Source of the DNA: JAAZLA01 sp964560975
Lineage (GTDB): Bacteria; Spirochaetota; Spirochaetia; Treponematales; Treponemataceae
DNA length: 14,124 nucleotides
Assembly (NCBI GenBank): GCA_964560975.1
Contig: CAZLNE010000053.1
Span: 1 to 14,124, forward strand
Direction: 5' to 3'
Below, piece after piece: positions 7,791 through 14,017 of the stretch. The first letter of the stretch is position 1. Each line of letters begins with the position of its first letter. The notes under the pieces are model-generated. The model worked only from the letters and a program-made list of their open reading frames with translations, made no database searches and was not told the origin of the DNA. The position numbers were made by a program, and so were the translations under genes.

Positions 7791-9368
7791 TTAACTTAGA
7801 TTTCTGCCATATAATAAAGAAATCTTTTTTAACCATGATGATGTATCGGTATTGTAATGGTCAAAACTCATTCTCCATTGCCAGTTAATTCCGCCTGTTG
7901 TAGAAGGCATATTCATTCTAGCTTCATTATCCAGGGCGTAAAGATCCTGCATGGGAATAACTGCAAATTTTGCAACAGAGCTGAAAGCTAGCTGTATAAG
8001 ACTTTTGCAGAGCCTTCCATTTTGGACCGCTTGCGGAATCTCTGAGCTTTCAAAGCCGGTATAGCTGCCTATAAGTTCGAGTTCTTCGTTTGTAGCACTT
8101 TTAAGCCAGCCTTGCATAGTTGCATTATCATGTGTTCCAGTATATACAACACAATTATTATGGTAATTGTGCGGTAAAAATGCATTAGTGCAGCCGACCT
8201 CGCCTGCTTCTTTTGCATCAAAGGCGAACTGGAGAATTTTCATACCCGGAAGTTCAAAATCATCGCGCAGTTTTCTTACCGAATCGGTTATAAAACCTAA
8301 ATCTTCTGCAATGATTGGAATATCACCAAGTTTCTGTTTTATGATGTTGAATAAGCCGTGAGCAGGACCTGCTCTCCATCTTCCTTTTATCGCTGTTTTT
8401 TCACCTGCGGGAACACTCCAATAGGATTCAAAGCCGCGGAAATGATCTATGCGTACATAGTCCACAAGAGATAACATAGCCTTAATTCGATTTATCCACC
8501 ATTTGTAACCTTCTTCCTTGTGAGCCTCCCAATCATATAAAGGATTCCCCCAAAGTTGCCCGGTTGCGCTAAAGTAGTCAGGCGGTACACCCGCTACTGA
8601 AAGAGGCTTACCGTCTGGTGCAAGCTGAAACAGGTGCTGGTTAGCCCAGACATCTGCTGAATCTGAAGCAACGAATATTGGAACATCACCGATTATGGAA
8701 ATACCTTCATTTTTAGCGTATTGTTTTAAGGCATTCCACTGGGAGAAGAAAAAGTATTGTATGACTTTATGAACTTCACATTCTGTAACGTGTTCAGCAT
8801 GCCACTTTGAAACTGCTTCGGGGTTATGAGAAGCAAGCTCTTTTGGCCAATAGTTGCTCCACATAGCGCCCCATGTACCTTCTTCAGCGGCTTTTTTATC
8901 ATACACTTCCTTAATGCTCATGAAAACAGCATAGTTGTCGAGCCACGAAGCATTATTGTTTTTAAAGGCCTCATAGGCTGTTCTACTGTCTGGTTTTGAT
9001 CTTTGCAGAAACTGCCGTGCTGCTGTTTTTAGGAGAGGAATCTTCCATACTACAACTGAACCAAAATCAACGCGTGAGCTGATAGTTATGTAGGAGGGAG
9101 GAATAATCTGTGATGCATCAAGCCATCCGTCTTGTGCAAGTATGTCGAGGTCTATAATCAGCGGATTTCCAGCATAAGTAGAAAAGGACTGATACGGTGA
9201 ATCGCCATAACCTGTTGGAGTTACAGGGAGTATCTGCCAAAGTGACTGGTTTGATTCGTGAAGCCAGTCAATAAATCTATATGCCTCTTTACCTATAGTA
9301 CCAATTCCGGGAGTGCCAGGTAATGATGTCGGGTGAAGTAATATTCCGCTCGATCGGTTCATGTTCAT
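7791..9368 (-). CDS. malQ: 4-alpha-glucanotransferase (amylomaltase, GH77)
   Basis: It transfers alpha-1,4-glucan segments between maltodextrins and releases glucose, a cytosolic step of maltose/maltodextrin breakdown. The 525-residue protein begins with the typical RSSGILLHPTSLPG block. It carries all three GH77 catalytic residues: the nucleophile Asp308 in VRIDHFRGF, the acid/base Glu355 in IIAEDLG and Asp414 in GTHDNATMQGW. The length is that of the short, amylomaltase-type enzymes without extra N-terminal modules. The ATG at 9368 has AAAGGA about 8 nt upstream, inside the last codons of the MalG-like permease gene, and only 5 nt separate the genes. It is the last gene of the transport operon, which argues that the transporter imports an alpha-glucan. 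Its 3' end faces the regulator gene. Confidence 0.97.
   Translation of the reverse strand: MNMNRSSGILLHPTSLPGTPGIGTIGKEAYRFIDWLHESNQSLWQILPVTPTGYGDSPYQSFSTYAGNPLIIDLDILAQDGWLDASQIIPPSYITISSRVDFGSVVVWKIPLLKTAARQFLQRSKPDSRTAYEAFKNNNASWLDNYAVFMSIKEVYDKKAAEEGTWGAMWSNYWPKELASHNPEAVSKWHAEHVTECEVHKVIQYFFFSQWNALKQYAKNEGISIIGDVPIFVASDSADVWANQHLFQLAPDGKPLSVAGVPPDYFSATGQLWGNPLYDWEAHKEEGYKWWINRIKAMLSLVDYVRIDHFRGFESYWSVPAGEKTAIKGRWRAGPAHGLFNIIKQKLGDIPIIAEDLGFITDSVRKLRDDFELPGMKILQFAFDAKEAGEVGCTNAFLPHNYHNNCVVYTGTHDNATMQGWLKSATNEELELIGSYTGFESSEIPQAVQNGRLCKSLIQLAFSSVAKFAVIPMQDLYALDNEARMNMPSTTGGINWQWRMSFDHYNTDTSSWLKKISLLYGRNLS
7798..7830 (+). terminator. Probable terminator of the regulator gene, inside the end of malQ
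   Basis: AGATTTCT (7798-7805) pairs with AGAAATCT (7818-7825) in an 8-bp stem with a 12-nt loop, followed on the plus strand by a run of six T (7825-7830). It lies 20 bases past the regulator stop codon and within the last codons of the convergent malQ. The stem is AT-rich, so strength is uncertain. Confidence 0.5.
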
Positions 9369-9373
9369 GTTGA

Positions 9374-10204
9374 TTATCCTTTAACTGCACCTGCAGCTAT
9401 TCCTTTGATAATGTATTTTTGCAAAAAAAGATAAAATAAAATAATCGGCAGTGATGAAAGTGTAAGGGAAGCGGTCATAGCTCCATAATCTTTTAAGAAT
9501 TGTCCGTTAAATCTCATCTGCGCAAGCTGAATGGTTCCTTCTCGAACAACAAGGAGAGGAAGAAGAAAGTCATTCCAAAGCCAAAGTGCATCTATAACAG
9601 CTATAGTTGCTATAATTGTTTTAAGAAGTGGAAGTACAATCACAAAAAAGGTGTAAAACCTTCCGGCTCCATCTATTGCAGCAGATTCTTCAAGTTCACG
9701 CGGTACACTTTTTACGAAACCGTGAAACATGAAAATAGCTGTCGGACAACCTAAACCCCAGTACATGGGAATAATTCCAGCAATGCTTGTTAGATTAAAA
9801 TCCGATGCAAGAACAGCAATCGGCACCATAATTATTTGAAAGGGTATAACAAGGGCAAAGGTGAAAATAGAATATAGTATCCATGATATTTTCGTATCTG
9901 TTCGGGCAAGCATGTAAGCACACATTGAACTAGTTAGAATAATTCCGACAACACCAAGTGTGGTAATAACAAAGGTATTGAAAAACACTTTTGGAAATTC
10001 CATTTCCTGCCATGCCTTTATATAATTACCTACAAAAAGACTTTTGGGTAAACCAGTCGGGAATCGTGTAATATCAGAGCTTTCTCTAAGCGAGTTAATA
10101 ATGACATAGAGCATCGGGTAGAAGAAGAATACTGAAAAAACTATAACCGACCAAAATAGTATAGTCTGTGCAGGTTTTCGCTGTTTAGCTGATATTGTTT
10201 TCAT
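9374..10204 (-). CDS. Carbohydrate ABC transporter permease, MalG-like
   Basis: It is one of two inner-membrane permeases of a CUT1-family ABC sugar importer. The 276 residues are typical for MalG-type proteins. About six hydrophobic segments are visible, the first near residues 13-36. The cytoplasmic EAA loop reads ELEESAAIDGAGRFYTFFVI and ends in VLP, near residues 170-192, and would dock with the ATPase. The C-terminus AAGAVKG is typical. Its ATG overlaps the TAA stop of the upstream MalF-like gene by one base (TAATG), with GGGAGG about 10 nt ahead, so the two permeases are probably made in equal amounts by coupling. Substrate cannot be read from the permease itself. The malQ downstream suggests maltodextrins. 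Confidence 0.94.
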   Translation of the reverse strand: MKTISAKQRKPAQTILFWSVIVFSVFFFYPMLYVIINSLRESSDITRFPTGLPKSLFVGNYIKAWQEMEFPKVFFNTFVITTLGVVGIILTSSMCAYMLARTDTKISWILYSIFTFALVIPFQIIMVPIAVLASDFNLTSIAGIIPMYWGLGCPTAIFMFHGFVKSVPRELEESAAIDGAGRFYTFFVIVLPLLKTIIATIAVIDALWLWNDFLLPLLVVREGTIQLAQMRFNGQFLKDYGAMTASLTLSSLPIILFYLFLQKYIIKGIAAGAVKG

Positions 10205-11721
10205 TATTGTTCAACCTCCCTTTTCTTCATTACGTAGAGCTGCAGACCAGTAATTAGGAGAATTACAAGGAATAAAAGTAGAGCCTTGGATGTCGCCATA
10301 CCTGCCTGTCTTTGTGCAAAAGCTTCGTAATAAATATCCAATACAAAAGGTACAGTACTTGTTGCATAGCCTGATGGACCAACCATTGCATAGATAAGGT
10401 CAAAGCTTTTAAGTGCATTTGCAATAGTTAGAAAAAGTGAAATAGTAATAGCAGGAACTATGAGCGGCAGTGTTATAAATCTAAAACGCTGAAAACTCGT
10501 TGCTCCGTCGATGCGGGAAGCTTCAATTACGTCTGTTGGAATATTTTGAAGACCTGCCAGATATACAATCATGTAATATCCGCAGCCCTGCCAGACAGCA
10601 ACAAGTATTAAAAGCCAAGGAGCCTTAGAAGCATCGCTGAGCCAAACATCAATTCCGCTGACAGCTGGAAGTATTTGATAAAAAAGCATCTTCCAAATAA
10701 GGGCAACAATAATCATTGAAAGAACATTCGGAAGGAAGAAAATCGTTCTTAAAATCTTTTGCCCTGGGATTCCTGAGTCGAGAATGAGTGCAAGTACAAA
10801 AGCAATGACATTAATTCCTATAACGGAGAAAAAAGCAAAAAAGAAGGTAAAGCCGACCACACCCATTTTAGTTTTTTCTGCAGTCCACATTGTTGAAAGT
10901 GAATTTTTAAAAACCCCTAAGTCAAAAAGTTTGTTGCTTGCTTCTTGTACAGTTTTTTTGCTTTTACTACTTAATGATTCTTTATTAAGGAAGAGGGAAA
11001 CCGTTGTTCTCAATTCTGTTTCATTTTTTTCAATTGCAGCCTTGTTTACGGAACGTATAAACTCATCAATTGATGCATCGCTTACATTTTCTTCTAAATG
11101 CTCAGGAAGCTGCCATATAAGTTCTTCGATGTCGTATGAATTATATTCTTGTTTTAAAACATAAACATCTTCACTGAGTGTATAGTGCTGTAAAAAATCG
11201 TTGACTTGTTCGATTGAAGCTTTTTTTAGAATTTCTTTTTGAGCGCGTTTAACTTCAATATGAGAGGGTAGACTGGAACCTGCATTATAATAAACCTCGG
11301 TATACTTTTGAGGATAAAAAGTATCCTTAACCTTACCTGATACTATATCAATATAGTTTTGTATTCCTACAAAACGATTTTTCTCTGGTGCATAACCGGA
11401 CGAAGAAAGAATTCGTTCAATTTTCATTCTCTCAAGACCGGAAACAGATAATCTATTGTAAGTGTCAGTGCTTGTATCTAAGGAATATACTGACAATAGA
11501 TACTCTTTGTTTGATGTTTTTTTAATATTTTGTAAAATTTGAATTTCAAATTCATCTTTTGCAACACTAATAGGTGTTTTTGGTGTTAATCCATCCCAGT
11601 TAGTGGTTGAAATAGAGATGCCTTTTAAAAATGGGTAGATGAAAAAAAATGCGTAGAGAATTACACATGGTAAGATGAAGGCAATAAAATATCCATGTTT
11701 TTTAAGTTTTGATTCTACCAC
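10204..11721 (-). CDS. Carbohydrate ABC transporter permease, MalF-like, with a large extracytoplasmic insertion
   Basis: It is the partner permease of the CUT1-type importer. I choose the GTG at 11721 (505 residues): AAGGAGG lies 6 nt upstream, whereas the longer reading from 11787 has no such site and adds a non-hydrophobic tail. TM1 spans about residues 11-32. A hydrophilic, charged region follows to about residue 285, then the remaining membrane segments and the EAA loop VIEASRIDGATSF...ITLPL near 398-420. Ordinary family members are about 290-310 residues, so roughly 200 residues are extra. They fall on both sides of the conserved FVGIQNYIDI (117-126) and before FKNSL (271-275). This is the same loop in which E. 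coli MalF carries its P2 domain, but I see no recognisable similarity. The insertion probably faces the periplasm and may touch the binding protein. Confidence 0.93.
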   Translation of the reverse strand: MVESKLKKHGYFIAFILPCVILYAFFFIYPFLKGISISTTNWDGLTPKTPISVAKDEFEIQILQNIKKTSNKEYLLSVYSLDTSTDTYNRLSVSGLERMKIERILSSSGYAPEKNRFVGIQNYIDIVSGKVKDTFYPQKYTEVYYNAGSSLPSHIEVKRAQKEILKKASIEQVNDFLQHYTLSEDVYVLKQEYNSYDIEELIWQLPEHLEENVSDASIDEFIRSVNKAAIEKNETELRTTVSLFLNKESLSSKSKKTVQEASNKLFDLGVFKNSLSTMWTAEKTKMGVVGFTFFFAFFSVIGINVIAFVLALILDSGIPGQKILRTIFFLPNVLSMIIVALIWKMLFYQILPAVSGIDVWLSDASKAPWLLILVAVWQGCGYYMIVYLAGLQNIPTDVIEASRIDGATSFQRFRFITLPLIVPAITISLFLTIANALKSFDLIYAMVGPSGYATSTVPFVLDIYYEAFAQRQAGMATSKALLLFLVILLITGLQLYVMKKREVEQ

Positions 11722-11727
11722 AGGACC

Positions 11728-11734
11728 CCTCCTT
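11728..11734 (-). promoter_or_regulatory. Ribosome-binding site fixing the MalF-like start
   Basis: AAGGAGG lies 6 nt before the GTG at 11721. It is the strongest Shine-Dalgarno of the operon and overrules the longer in-frame start at 11787. Confidence 0.75.
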
Positions 11735-11750
11735 ATTTTGCTTTGTAAAA

Positions 11751-11775
11751 GGCATGCCGCGTGAACGGACATGCC
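11751..11775 (-). other. Stem-loop between the binding protein and MalF-like genes
   Basis: On the minus strand GGCATG, a bulged T and CCG pair with CGG and CATGCC around a 6-nt loop, followed by TTTT. This 9-bp GC-rich hairpin lies in the 94-nt gap between the two genes. It could protect the upstream binding-protein mRNA or partly terminate transcription. Both would give more binding protein than permease, as the REP sequences between malE and malF do in E. coli (known analogy). A weaker 5-bp hairpin (11792-11805) directly follows the binding-protein stop. Confidence 0.55.
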
Positions 11776-11815
11776 ATACAACAACATTTACATCCTAACG
11801 AGGATAATTACAGTT

Positions 11816-13066
11816 TTACTTAGCTGATTTCCACATTGCATCAATGTTTGCAATTACCTTGTCTGAGGTAATTTTCTTGAGCATGTATTGCTGAGCACCA
11901 TTTTTACAAGCATCTTCAAATACAATAGTTGGATACATTGAGAACAACCACGGGTATGAACCCTGTGCATTTACACCATTTATAAGATCTGTAAAGGCAG
12001 GGGGAAGAGCTGAAACATCAGCACCTGAGAATGAAAGAGTTAAGCGGTAGCCTTCGATCCAAAGTTTTTGGGCTTCGGCTGAAGAAAGCCAGTTAAGAAA
12101 GTCGAGAGCTGCTTGTCGTTTTTCTGGACTAGCCTGTGAAGAAATACCAAAGCAGGAGTCAACATCCGCATAGAATTTATTATTTGCAGCTGTGTTCGAT
12201 ACCGGGAAGGGTATAAAACCAACTTTAAAACTTGTTTTTGCCGGTAAAGACCATAAACCCTGTACCATCATGGCTGCCTTTCCGCTTACGAATGCATTCT
12301 GCTGCTGATCCCAAGCCATTTCACCGGCATTGGTGTCCATGTTTGCAGCATAAAAATCCATTACAGAAAAGAGCTTTGCAGTATCAACTACACCATAAGA
12401 AGTTTTTCCAGCATCCATATCTGCAACAAACTTGTTGAAATCAATACCTTTTTCTGCAAGAAGAGCTGTCTGAACGAGGGTGATAAAGTGACCTGCTGAC
12501 CAGTTTTCCGCTAAAAGACCTGAGAACGGTGTAATACCATTTTCTTTAAGAACCTTGGCAGCATTTTCCATTTCACGATACGTTGTTGGAGCCTTGAGGT
12601 TAAGCTTTGCAAAAATATCTTTGTTATAAATAATTCCAATACCTGCCATATCCATTGGAAGTGCATATTGTTTGTTATTGTAGGTAACAGATGGAAGAGA
12701 ACCTGGAACTACTTTCTTCATAACAGGATCATTTGAGAGATCTACAAGGTAGCCGCTTGCTGCATACTCTTGAACACGGGCATAAGACTGCATTTGCAGA
12801 ATATCTGCAAGCTTCCCTTGTGCTGCTCGTGCCGCCATGGTAGCATCTGCATCATTTGGAATAATCAGGGTTTTAATTTTAACACCTGGATTCTTTGCCA
12901 TATACGCATCAAGAAGAGCTATCAATCCTTCCTGATTTTCTTGTTTGTAATAGTACATTTCAAGTTCAATCACATTGCTTGAAGTACCCTTGCTTTCTTT
13001 ATTTCCGCCAGCAAATGCAGAAACAACCAAACTCAGTGCCAAAAAGACAAATAAGAGTTTTTTCAT
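11816..13066 (-). CDS. Secreted carbohydrate-binding protein of the ABC importer, MalE-like
   Basis: It is a family 1 extracellular solute-binding protein that captures sugar and hands it to the permeases. The 416-residue precursor has a classical signal peptide: MKK, a hydrophobic core, then SAFA. Signal peptidase I cleavage is expected after Ala19, leaving GGNKES. There is no lipobox cysteine, so it should be a soluble periplasmic protein rather than a lipoprotein. The mature part has the family's sequence features, including PGVKIKTLIIP, LPMDMAGIGIIYNKDIF and the C-terminal hinge region with SSAEAQKLWIEGYRLT. It is the first gene of the operon: AGGAGG lies 6 nt before the ATG, and the promoter with three operators is 50-120 bp upstream. 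Ligand is inferred to be a maltodextrin from the downstream malQ; another oligosaccharide is possible. Confidence 0.93.
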   Translation of the reverse strand: MKKLLFVFLALSLVVSAFAGGNKESKGTSSNVIELEMYYYKQENQEGLIALLDAYMAKNPGVKIKTLIIPNDADATMAARAAQGKLADILQMQSYARVQEYAASGYLVDLSNDPVMKKVVPGSLPSVTYNNKQYALPMDMAGIGIIYNKDIFAKLNLKAPTTYREMENAAKVLKENGITPFSGLLAENWSAGHFITLVQTALLAEKGIDFNKFVADMDAGKTSYGVVDTAKLFSVMDFYAANMDTNAGEMAWDQQQNAFVSGKAAMMVQGLWSLPAKTSFKVGFIPFPVSNTAANNKFYADVDSCFGISSQASPEKRQAALDFLNWLSSAEAQKLWIEGYRLTLSFSGADVSALPPAFTDLINGVNAQGSYPWLFSMYPTIVFEDACKNGAQQYMLKKITSDKVIANIDAMWKSAK

Positions 13067-13084
13067 TTTTTCCTCCTAGTTAAT

Positions 13085-13098
13085 CTGGATTTCTCCAG
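13085..13098 (-). other. Small GAAA-tetraloop hairpin in the leader of the transport operon
   Basis: On the transcript CTGGA-GAAA-TCCAG forms a 5-bp stem with a GNRA-type loop, ending 7 nt before the AGGAGG site of the binding-protein gene. It may stabilise the 5' leader. It is small, so chance is possible. Confidence 0.4.
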
Positions 13099-13115
13099 TG
13101 TTTACCATTATTGAT

Positions 13116-13127
13116 CAAACCGGTATT
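13116..13127. promoter_or_regulatory. Predicted LacI-family operator, distal copy
   Basis: CAAACCGGTATT matches 9 of 12 positions of TAAACCGGTTTA and keeps the central ACCGGT. Its centre is about 30 bp downstream of the predicted transcription start and 13 bp from the next copy. It is the weakest of the three. Confidence 0.55.
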
Positions 13128-13128
13128 G

Positions 13129-13140
13129 TAAAACGGTTTA
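13129..13140. promoter_or_regulatory. Predicted LacI-family operator, middle copy
   Basis: TAAAACGGTTTA matches 11 of 12 positions of TAAACCGGTTTA and has the central CG expected of LacI-family operators. Its outer flanks GTAAA and TTTAC are also complementary. It is centred 13 bp from each neighbouring copy. Confidence 0.7.
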
Positions 13141-13141
13141 C

Positions 13142-13153
13142 TAAACCGGTTTA
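13142..13153. promoter_or_regulatory. Predicted LacI-family operator, promoter-proximal copy, perfect palindrome
   Basis: TAAACCGGTTTA is a perfect 12-bp palindrome with a central CG. It covers the predicted transcription start (about 13151), directly downstream of the -10 box, a position where a bound repressor would block RNA polymerase. The same motif occurs at the regulator's own promoter. Confidence 0.8.
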
Positions 13154-13157
13154 ATAT

Positions 13158-13186
13158 AGTTAAGCATGGTTTTTAGGATTTGTCAA
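13158..13186 (-). promoter_or_regulatory. Promoter of the sugar transport operon
   Basis: On the minus strand a perfect TTGACA (13181-13186), a 17-nt spacer, and TTAACT (13158-13163) preceded by TGC, an extended -10. The -10 hexamer alone is weak (3 of 6). Very A/T-rich DNA with A-tracts (13187-13217) lies directly upstream of the -35, like an UP element. Confidence 0.7.
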
Positions 13187-13217
13187 ATGAAAAATAACAA
13201 ATTTTCAAATTTTTTTT
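13187..13217 (-). terminator. A/T-rich inverted repeat after the deacetylase gene
   Basis: On the minus strand AACAAA pairs with TTTGTT and is followed by ATTTTT, immediately after the deacetylase stop codon. It may be a weak terminator. The same A-tract DNA lies just upstream of the operon's -35 box, where it could serve as an UP element. Pairing is A/T only, so the terminator reading is weak. Confidence 0.35.
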
Positions 13218-13218
13218 G

Positions 13219-13833
13219 TTAGACTGAACTCCACATTGCGCGGGAAAGAGAAAGTGGATCTACTGCCTTTATTTTAAATAAATCTGACACAGTTACGAAC
13301 GAAAAACTTCTTTTTATGAGTTCGGGAAGAATTATATCGAGGGCTTCCGGTGTAGGGTGCGGTTCCGGCTGAGTATCGTGTAAAAGAATGATTGTACCAT
13401 CGTTAGTTTGGTCAAGGATAAGGGATGCTCTTTGTTCTGCCGTTGTATTACAGGCGCTCCAATCATTACCGACAATTCCCTGTATAAAAGGTTTTGCAAC
13501 TGCATCATATAGGGTTTTACTTGTCATAAGATTAGGTGGTCTAAAAAAAACAGCAGGCAAACCGGTGAATGTACTAATGGCATTATCGGTTTTGGAAATA
13601 TGGGAGACAATTTCATCTTTAGTCATGGTGTCCATGGAGTCGTAGGTCCAGGAATGATTGGCCAATTCACAATGAAGAGTGAGTATACGGCTTATGATAG
13701 GTTTTGTCTTTTCTGAAATATTTTCACCAACCACAAAAAAGGTTGCAGGAATTGCATATTTTTCGAGGCGGTCAAGAACAAGGTGAGTAAGAGCGCTGGG
13801 GCCGTCATCAAAGGTCAGAGCACAGTATTTCAT
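13219..13833 (-). CDS. CE4/NodB-type polysaccharide deacetylase without signal peptide
   Basis: It is predicted to remove acetyl groups from a carbohydrate. The 204 residues consist almost entirely of the NodB domain. TFDDGP is at 7-12 (Asp9 as base, Asp10 as metal ligand), then NHSWTY at 59-64, FFRPP at 96-100, NDW at 123-125 and LLHDTQ at 150-155. The canonical metal motif is H(S/T)xxH; here His60 is present but the second His is Tyr64. The translation starts directly with the domain, with GGAG 7 nt before the ATG. The codons upstream encode nothing hydrophobic, so it should be cytosolic. The overall pattern resembles acetylxylan-esterase-like CE4 proteins more than peptidoglycan deacetylases. 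It diverges from a probable esterase gene, suggesting joint work on acetylated oligosaccharides. Exact substrate is unknown. Confidence 0.88.
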   Translation of the reverse strand: MKYCALTFDDGPSALTHLVLDRLEKYAIPATFFVVGENISEKTKPIISRILTLHCELANHSWTYDSMDTMTKDEIVSHISKTDNAISTFTGLPAVFFRPPNLMTSKTLYDAVAKPFIQGIVGNDWSACNTTAEQRASLILDQTNDGTIILLHDTQPEPHPTPEALDIILPELIKRSFSFVTVSDLFKIKAVDPLSLSRAMWSSV

Positions 13834-13855
13834 GTAAGTCTCCAGGATAATCGAA

Positions 13856-13886
13856 GTACTATAAGTATAGTGTACTATATCTATAC
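13856..13886. repeat. Alternating inverted hexamers upstream of the deacetylase gene
   Basis: ACTATA (13858-13863), TATAGT (13866-13871) and ACTATA (13874-13879) alternate in orientation with 2-nt gaps, so the octamer GTACTATA is also directly repeated at a 16-bp distance. CTATAC follows at 13881-13886. The cluster sits 25-50 bp before the deacetylase start, where its promoter should be; several -10-like hexamers occur in it on the minus strand. It could be an operator array or simply an A/T-rich promoter. Confidence 0.45.
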
Positions 13887-13940
13887 ATTAAATCAGGCAG
13901 TTTACCTATTTAAGATAAGAAAAGTAGGTAGTATTACTCA

Positions 13941-13969
13941 TTGGAAAAAAACAGTACATTAACTATTAT
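13941..13969 (+). promoter_or_regulatory. Promoter of the esterase-like gene
   Basis: TTGGAA (13941-13946, 4 of 6), a 17-nt spacer, then TATTAT (13964-13969, 5 of 6). Transcription would begin near 13976, about 40 nt before the GTG start at 14018. Confidence 0.6.
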
Positions 13970-14017
13970 AAAATTTATATGACAGGGGAAATATAAGTAA
14001 TACTCAGGAGCATTAAG

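Noticed and set aside
10784..11164. 126-codon plus-strand open frame opposite the MalF insertion
   Set aside because: It is antisense to a clear coding frame, has no good Shine-Dalgarno sequence, and shows a low-complexity composition typical of a reverse-strand shadow.
11722..11787. N-terminal extension of the MalF-like protein from the ATG at 11787
   Set aside because: It has no ribosome-binding site, spans the intergenic hairpin and would put a polar tail before TM1. The GTG at 11721 has a strong site 6 nt upstream.
13558..13569. CAAACCGGTGAA, a 9-of-12 operator-like match inside the deacetylase gene
   Set aside because: It lies about 410 bp from the main operators and encodes the Thr-Gly-Leu of a plausible protein segment. 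The match is weak at the outer positions, so codon choice explains it, though an auxiliary operator cannot be excluded.
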